From Anaerolineaceae bacterium (lineage in GTDB: Bacteria > Chloroflexota > Anaerolineae > Aggregatilineales > Phototrophicaceae): a DNA stretch of 48,846 bases. Positions 43,179 to 48,846 of the stretch are shown piece after piece; positions within the stretch are counted from its first letter, which is position 1; every line of letters starts with the position of its first letter. The stretch lies in contig REDR01000116.1 in the NCBI GenBank assembly GCA_007693385.1, forward strand, positions 1 to 48,846, in the 5' to 3' direction. The translations under genes were made by a program, and so were the position numbers. The notes below the pieces were generated by a model. The model had not been told where the DNA came from and did no database searches. It saw only the letters and a list, made by a program, of their open reading frames with translations.

Positions 43179-46100
43179 TTACGGTGCGGTGATCTCGCGC
43201 ACCCAGTTCATGTGATCGCGTAGCCAGCTCGCCCATGTGGACTGCGCCCAGTACGGCGTCTCGCCGGTGGCCGGTAGCTCGCCGATACTGCGGACTTCGG
43301 CTTGCGCTTCACCGCGATACTGGCCTTGCAGTACCGCAAGGTTGGTCACGATGAACGGCGGCACCACATCCGGACGCAGGCGCGTCAAGATTTCGATGGT
43401 CAGCGTCTGCTGTGCTTGCAACGTCACGACGTTAAACGTGATCGTCTGCCCGTCGATGGTCAGCTCACCTTCCGGCGGCGACTCGGTACTGATGATCTCG
43501 AACTGTTCCGGCATCTCGTCCACGAAGCGCACATTGCTGAGCGGTACGCCGTGCGGATTGATGACCGAGATCGTCCAGACCACATCTTCGCCGGGTTGCG
43601 CGAAGATCGGGTCTACCAGCTTGACGATGGCCGGATCAATCCCGAACGGGCCGAGCGGGTCTTCGGGGTCGTCAGCGATGTTGACCGTCGCCTCTGCGCT
43701 CTCCGTCTCGCCGCCGCGTGTGATCGTGCCGACGTTGGTATACGAACCCGGGCCGGGCACGGTCACGTCGAACGCGATTTCTACGCGATTCGCCTGACTG
43801 GTGTCGATTTCGCCCGTCCAGAGTACGGTATTGGTCGCCGCGTTGTATTCACAGCTTTGCGTCACGCTGGCGCCGAACGCGGTACAGATCAGGTTGCCGT
43901 CGAACGTCTGGCCGGGCTGTAGCACGTCGCTGACGGTGGCCGCCTCGCGTGTGCCGGTGTTGAACCAGACCATCGTCCAGCGAATGCGGAACGCATCTTC
44001 ATCGACCACCACGCCGACTTTGGTACCGGCTGGCGGGTCAAAGATGATGCCGCTTTCGTCCTCCGCGATGACCGTCTCATCGGTCAGCAGAAGGCTGGCG
44101 GTGTTGGTGACGGTGGTCGGCGGCGGGATCAGCGTCGGGTCGAGCGTGGCGCGGATGCGGATGATGATTTCGCCGCCCGGCGATAGATCGACATTGAAGA
44201 TCGGGTCGCCCGCGATGGGGTTATCCGCCGTGCCGACATTCGCGCTAGCCTGCCCACTGATACAACTGGCGAGCGCGTTAGATTCACACCACCAGCCGAC
44301 GGTATCTTCTAAGAACTGCGGCGGCAACTCGTCGATGAACTGGCGGTTGGTCACGGTGCGCGGGCTACTGGCGCTGTTGCGGATGGTCACGGTGTACACC
44401 GTCTCCTGCCCGACAACAATCGCGTTCTGGCCGTTGGTCTTATTCATGGACACGCCCGGCGCACGGATTTCCACGCGGTAGTCCTCGACTTCGCCATCGC
44501 TCACCTCGCCCAACGGTGACGGCGGATTATTCGGGTCACCATCGACGAAGATGCTGGTGTCCGTCGTCAAGCGGAAGCGGGCGTATGTCTCGCCGCCCGT
44601 CGCAGTCAGCAAGTCGGAGCCAACCGGCACGTAGAACGGCATATTCACCGTCTGCGGTTCGGAACTCGGCGGCACTTCTACCACCACCTGTTCGCCATCA
44701 TCGAACGTGCCGCTACCGTCAAAGTCGATCCAGCCGATCAGATAAGCGGTCTGGCCGGTATTGTTGAACACGCGCACCTCAACATCGGCGGGCGAGTCGG
44801 CCACGAGTGGCGGGAAGGTCACGCCGTCTTCGTCATCTACGCCGCTTGTGTCATCACCATCCGCGCCGACTGTCGGCTGGCCGTCCTCTTCAGCATCCAC
44901 CACGAAGCCCATATATAGGTCGGGGATGATCTGATGGCGCGGCCCGTCGTTGATTTCCCGCGTGCCGTAGTTTGCGGGATTACCGTTGGGGAAGGTGAAC
45001 ATAAACGTACCGTCTTCATTTCTGTCCGGCGCGTCGCCCCAGTCGAATTGCGGCACGAAGCCGAAGTCAACCGTGCTGTTAGCGTTATTGTCAACACCGT
45101 TCGCGCCGATGATCGGGTTATCGTCATCGTCAACCGGCCAGTCGCCTTCACCCGTCGGCGCATCATTCAGCACGAGCTGGATCAGCCCGCTACGGATGCC
45201 GGTTGTCGCCGGATCATTGGAGTCGATGCCGTTGTCGCGCTGGTCGTCACGATCACCGCCGGTATTGTCGTCGGTGTACGCGCCGGTACTGCTCAGCAGG
45301 CCGTATAGCGGCGCTGTGGGCGTATTGAAGTTACTCGGCGGGATGACCACCACGTAACGCCCCGGCACCAGATTATCGAACAGATAGTAGCCGTCTTCGT
45401 CGGTGGTCGTCGTCTGCAAGACCGCGCCCGTCGGGTTGCCGTCTGTGTCGGCGCGGAACAGTTGCACCGTCACATCTTCGATGCCGGCTTCGTCGCCGTT
45501 CTGTATGCCGTCATTGCGGGTACCGCCGCCCGCGCCATCATCCAGCCAGACGCGGTTGCCGATGCTCATGAAGGTTTCATCACCTAAGAAGAAGCCGAAG
45601 TCCAGCGTCAGGTTGCTGTTGTTGTTCGCTTCGCCGTTACGCCCACGAGAGTTCGGCCCGTGTGCCAGCGCGTTACCGCTAAGGTCGGTCTCGTTGGTCG
45701 GCTGAGCGCCCAGTTCCAGCGTGAAGACGTTGCTCTGGATGCCGTTAACCTGCGGATCGGCTTCGTCCACGCCGTTGTTGTTGCGGTCTGTGGTCGTCTC
45801 GCCGGTCAGGATGTCCGGGCGGATTGGCTCGCTGTTGGTCATGCCATCTAGCGGCGCACCACTGGCGAAGTTACTGGCGGAGACAACCACCACATACTCA
45901 CCCGGCGGCAGGCCGTCGAAGATATAGTAACCGTTGGTGTCGGTTTCCGTGATGTAGGGTGTCATGGTCGGGTTGCCGTCCGTGTCAAACGTCTGCACCA
46001 TGAACGGCTCATCGGGCAGGCCGTCAGCGTCCGGTATCCATAGCTCCAGACGCACCTCCGCGATTCCCGGCTCTCCGGTGTCTTGCAGGCCGTTGTTGGT

Positions 46101-48846
46101 CTGTGCGCCGCCGCCATTGTCGAACCAGACGCGATTACCCAGGCTCATCGGGCGATACACGCCGAAGTCTACCGTCAGATTGCTGTTGTCGTCGTTGCCA
46201 CCCGCGCCGATGTCGCCGCCCGGCTCGATGTCGGTTTCACCCGTCGGCGCATTGTCCAGCGTCAGCGTCACAAGGCCGGAATAGATGCCGTTGATCTCCG
46301 GACTGCCATTCGGCAAGCCGTTATTGCGATCATCCGTCGTGCCGTCGGCGGTGAATAGCGTGCTACCGTAGCCACGCAGGACGCCCGTGCCGACGAAGTT
46401 GGACGGCGCAAGCTGAACAACGTAGTTGCCCGGCGACAGCCCGTCGAACAGGTAGTAACCGCCGTCGCTGGTTGTCGTGGTGGCGATGTGGCCGCCAATC
46501 GGGTTGCCGTCAGCGTCGGCGAAGTACAGCCGCACGCGCACACCGTCCACGCCCGGCTCGTCTTCCTGCCGGATGCCGTCACGGTACACGCCACTGCCCG
46601 CGCCTTCGTCAATCCAGACGCGATTGCCGATGCTCATGAACGCCGCGTTGAAACCGACATCAACCGTCAAGTTGCTGTTGTTGTCGGTCTCGCCGAAGTT
46701 GCCGCGTGAGTTCGGCCCGTGCGCCGGATTGCCGCTGAGGTCGGTTTCGCCGGTTGGCGCGTTATTGACCGTCAGCGTGATGACGTTGGTGCGGACGCCT
46801 TCCGTCACGTTATCGGATGGGTCAGCGTTCGGGATGCCGTTATTGTTGCGGTCGGCGTCGTCGGTGAAGCTCTGCGAGCTGGTATCCAATCCTTCGAGAA
46901 TGCGGTCCGTGGCGAAGTTATCCGGCGCGACGCGCACCACGTATTGCCCTTCGCCCAGCCCATCAAAGATGTAGTAGCCGTTATCGTCGGTGGTGGTGGT
47001 GTCCACCTGTTCCCAGTTGTCGGTGTCTGTCGGGTCGAAGTCGTCGTCGTCGGCTTCGCCCTCACCGATGTAGCGCCACAGTTCCAGCTCAACGCCGGGC
47101 ACGCCGGTTTCGGTCGGGTCTTGAATGCCGTCGTCGTTGGTATCGTACCAGATGCGATTGCCGATGCTCATCGGACGATACAGGCCGAGATCGCGGGTCA
47201 GGTCGCTATTGGCGTTGTCACCGCCCGCGCCGATTTGCGGCTCGCCGTCAATCACCTGAATGTCGTCAGGGTCTTCGTTGACCGGCGCTTGATCCAGCGT
47301 CAAGGTGATGGTGTCGGTTATCACGCCATAGGCCGGATGCCGCCCGTTCGCGCCATAGCCCGGCCCGTTGCTCAGGCCGTTGTCAAGGTTATCTTCGCGG
47401 ACGAATTCGCCACTTACTTCATCAACCGGGCCGGTGAAGTTCGCGTCGCCGTCATTACTGCTCCGTAGGCCGTTAAGCGGTTGCCCCGCGCCGAAGTTGC
47501 TATTGTTCAGCCCGACGATGTACTGTCCGGGCGCCAGATTATCGAACAGATAGTAGCCTTCAGCGTCGGTGGTCGTGGTGCGGATGGCCGCGCCATCCGG
47601 CAAGCCGTCGCCATTATTGTCACGGTACAGCGAAACGATCACATTCGCGATGCCGTCTTCGTCGTCGTCAATCCTGCCGTTGTTGTTGCGGTCAAACCAG
47701 ACGCGATTGCCCAAACTCATCAAGCCGCCGGTGAAGCCGAAGTCATACGTCAGGTTACTGTTGTCTGATGTGGCGCGTTCACCGTAACCGTCGGGGCCGA
47801 AGTCGCTCTCGTTTTCCGGTTCGCTGTCGCGCACCAACGTTAGCGGCCTGCTGGTCACGTTGCCGACGCCATCCAGAACGCCGTTGCTGTTGTTGTCGAT
47901 CAGCTTACGGCTTCCCGGATCGTTCGGATCAACCACATCGACATCTTCTAGTGTCGGGTTCAGGCCATTGAGCGGTCCACCGGCATCAAACTGACTGGCC
48001 GGGATGATAATCTGATAGATGCCCGGCGTCAGGTCGTCGAACAGATAGTAGCCGTTCAGGTCGGTTGTCGCCGTCAACGGCGTGGTGGTCGGTTCGCCGG
48101 TAGCCGGATCAAGGATGAACACCTGCTCGTAGTTACCGAGATCGTCTTGATCGTCGTCTGTGTCGCCAACGAAGCGGTACAGTTCCAGCGTCACACCCTG
48201 AATACCGCTTTCGTCAGGGTCAATCAGGCCGTCGCCGTTGGCATCCAGCCAGACGCGGTTACCCAAGCTCATCGGCTTGTAGAAGCCGAAGTCGCGGGTC
48301 AGGTCGCTATTGCTGTCGATCTGCCCCTGATTACCGATGGATTCCGGGCCGTCGTCAGGATTGCCGCTGAGATCGTCCTCGCCCATTGGCGCTGAATTCT
48401 TGGATAGCGGAATCGGCACGCTGAACACACCGTTCACGCCCGGATTGTCCTCGTCAATACCGTTGTCGCGGGTGTCCTCGCGGAAGTTGCCGTCCGCGTT
48501 CGGATCGTCGGGGTCAGCGTCCGGATCAAAGGGTAGCGTCGCGTCGCTGTAGACGCCGGTACTGCTGTAATACTCGAACAGCGGTTCGCCGTCACGGAAG
48601 TTGATCGCATCCACTCGCACCACATACACGCCTTCATCAAGGCCGTCGAACAGATAGTAGCCGTTCGCGTCGGTGAAGGTGGTATCCAATGCGCCGCCCG
48701 TCGGGTTGCCGTCAGCGTCGGCGGCGAACAGCGTCAGCCGCACGCCGGGGACCGGCGCTTCAGGATCGAACGGATCATCCGGGTCATAACGCCCGTTGTT
48801 GTTGTAGTCGTACCAGATGAAGTTACCGATGCTGAAGCTCGGCGGC
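43179..48846 (-). CDS. Giant surface protein with SdrD-B repeats, GEVED and DUF11 domains (5' end outside window)
   Basis: At least 1,888 residues; the frame is open to the right edge, so the N-terminus and signal are missing. Seven SdrD-B/Cna-B-like modules of about 180 residues open with (M)S-(I/L)-G-N-R-(V/I)-W (plus-strand starts near 48830, 48275, 47720, 47170, 46635, 46145 and 45565). Each has a D-x-N-x-D-G Ca2+-type loop and G-x-Y-x-F-D-x-L. A GEVED domain (FDWGDAPD ... EVSDGEVEDY) and three DUF11-type beta domains follow. The C-terminus has LPATGETPYW then 25 residues that are Trp-rich but not a membrane helix. It is a stalk-like adhesin or surface-layer component. The stop at 43179 is followed by a terminator. 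Confidence 0.93.
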   Translation of the reverse strand, partial: PPSFSIGNFIWYDYNNNGRYDPDDPFDPEAPVPGVRLTLFAADADGNPTGGALDTTFTDANGYYLFDGLDEGVYVVRVDAINFRDGEPLFEYYSSTGVYSDATLPFDPDADPDDPNADGNFREDTRDNGIDEDNPGVNGVFSVPIPLSKNSAPMGEDDLSGNPDDGPESIGNQGQIDSNSDLTRDFGFYKPMSLGNRVWLDANGDGLIDPDESGIQGVTLELYRFVGDTDDDQDDLGNYEQVFILDPATGEPTTTPLTATTDLNGYYLFDDLTPGIYQIIIPASQFDAGGPLNGLNPTLEDVDVVDPNDPGSRKLIDNNSNGVLDGVGNVTSRPLTLVRDSEPENESDFGPDGYGERATSDNSNLTYDFGFTGGLMSLGNRVWFDRNNNGRIDDDEDGIANVIVSLYRDNNGDGLPDGAAIRTTTTDAEGYYLFDNLAPGQYIVGLNNSNFGAGQPLNGLRSSNDGDANFTGPVDEVSGEFVREDNLDNGLSNGPGYGANGRHPAYGVITDTITLTLDQAPVNEDPDDIQVIDGEPQIGAGGDNANSDLTRDLGLYRPMSIGNRIWYDTNDDGIQDPTETGVPGVELELWRYIGEGEADDDDFDPTDTDNWEQVDTTTTDDNGYYIFDGLGEGQYVVRVAPDNFATDRILEGLDTSSQSFTDDADRNNNGIPNADPSDNVTEGVRTNVITLTVNNAPTGETDLSGNPAHGPNSRGNFGETDNNSNLTVDVGFNAAFMSIGNRVWIDEGAGSGVYRDGIRQEDEPGVDGVRVRLYFADADGNPIGGHIATTTTSDGGYYLFDGLSPGNYVVQLAPSNFVGTGVLRGYGSTLFTADGTTDDRNNGLPNGSPEINGIYSGLVTLTLDNAPTGETDIEPGGDIGAGGNDDNSNLTVDFGVYRPMSLGNRVWFDNGGGAQTNNGLQDTGEPGIAEVRLELWIPDADGLPDEPFMVQTFDTDGNPTMTPYITETDTNGYYIFDGLPPGEYVVVVSASNFASGAPLDGMTNSEPIRPDILTGETTTDRNNNGVDEADPQVNGIQSNVFTLELGAQPTNETDLSGNALAHGPNSRGRNGEANNNSNLTLDFGFFLGDETFMSIGNRVWLDDGAGGGTRNDGIQNGDEAGIEDVTVQLFRADTDGNPTGAVLQTTTTDEDGYYLFDNLVPGRYVVVIPPSNFNTPTAPLYGLLSSTGAYTDDNTGGDRDDQRDNGIDSNDPATTGIRSGLIQLVLNDAPTGEGDWPVDDDDNPIIGANGVDNNANSTVDFGFVPQFDWGDAPDRNEDGTFMFTFPNGNPANYGTREINDGPRHQIIPDLYMGFVVDAEEDGQPTVGADGDDTSGVDDEDGVTFPPLVADSPADVEVRVFNNTGQTAYLIGWIDFDGSGTFDDGEQVVVEVPPSSEPQTVNMPFYVPVGSDLLTATGGETYARFRLTTDTSIFVDGDPNNPPSPLGEVSDGEVEDYRVEIRAPGVSMNKTNGQNAIVVGQETVYTVTIRNSASSPRTVTNRQFIDELPPQFLEDTVGWWCESNALASCISGQASANVGTADNPIAGDPIFNVDLSPGGEIIIRIRATLDPTLIPPPTTVTNTASLLLTDETVIAEDESGIIFDPPAGTKVGVVVDEDAFRIRWTMVWFNTGTREAATVSDVLQPGQTFDGNLICTAFGASVTQSCEYNAATNTVLWTGEIDTSQANRVEIAFDVTVPGPGSYTNVGTITRGGETESAEATVNIADDPEDPLGPFGIDPAIVKLVDPIFAQPGEDVVWTISVINPHGVPLSNVRFVDEMPEQFEIISTESPPEGELTIDGQTITFNVVTLQAQQTLTIEILTRLRPDVVPPFIVTNLAVLQGQYRGEAQAEVRSIGELPATGETPYWAQSTWASWLRDHMNWVREITAP

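Noticed and set aside
45565-48846. Tandem DNA repeats suggestive of CRISPR or VNTR
   Set aside because: They are in-frame SdrD-B protein modules of about 550 bp, with degenerate third positions.

Overview
The window is a GC-rich, densely coded bacterial chromosome segment. My best guess is a Chloroflexota (Anaerolineae-like) organism. The guess rests on the style of the secreted proteins (Thr/Pro linkers, SH3b and PPC repeats, SdrD-B and DUF11 surface proteins), the AglEFG-type sugar porter with treS, and the small secreted protein with a CAGYGFG motif. There is no rRNA or tRNA gene to confirm it. No tRNA, rRNA, CRISPR array or transposase was found. After start-site correction, no stretch longer than about 300 bases lacks a gene.

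Layout, left to right. (1) 1-5186, minus strand: a truncated secreted protein; a glycosyltransferase plus a secreted sugar-dehydrogenase-like propeller; then an operon of a stand-alone receiver domain, a RumA-like methyltransferase with damaged catalytic motifs, and an MntA/HepT toxin-antitoxin pair. That pair sits between two perfect 29-bp copies of the rumA-like 3' end. (2) 5372-7834, plus strand: an SH3b protein, a palindromic element, a PH-like membrane protein and a hicBA pair. (3) 7892-16122: an orphan OpuAC/ProX-type binding protein, a large membrane-anchored GATase-like protein, an amidohydrolase, two secreted proteins (one an L,D-transpeptidase) and SurE. (4) 16405-23017: an alpha-glucoside/trehalose-type ABC importer (binding protein plus two permeases, both with unusual extracytoplasmic insertions) and trehalose synthase, behind a strong sigma70-like promoter. 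(5) 23142-30752: a YceI-like protein, a small ferredoxin-fold protein, then a minus-strand run of membrane protein, macro-domain protein, recA (interrupted by a mini-intein), MscS channel and a clan-A glycoside hydrolase. (6) 30942-35772: a P1B-4-type metal ATPase, a four-PPC-repeat secreted protein, and a single-gene microbial rhodopsin with the N-D-Q motif of light-driven sodium pumps. (7) 35935-48846: two orphan hybrid-sensor histidine kinases, a pair of paralogous membrane proteins and a very large SdrD-B/GEVED/DUF11 surface protein cut by the right edge.

How they fit together: the segment describes a cell that takes up and remodels alpha-glucosides and trehalose, decorates its surface heavily, and probably uses light to pump Na+. 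The most notable items are the NDQ rhodopsin with a glycine at the antenna-fenestration position, the toxin-antitoxin cassette at the 3' end of a host gene, the RecA mini-intein, the permeases with cadherin-like inserts, and several dispersed palindromic element families.
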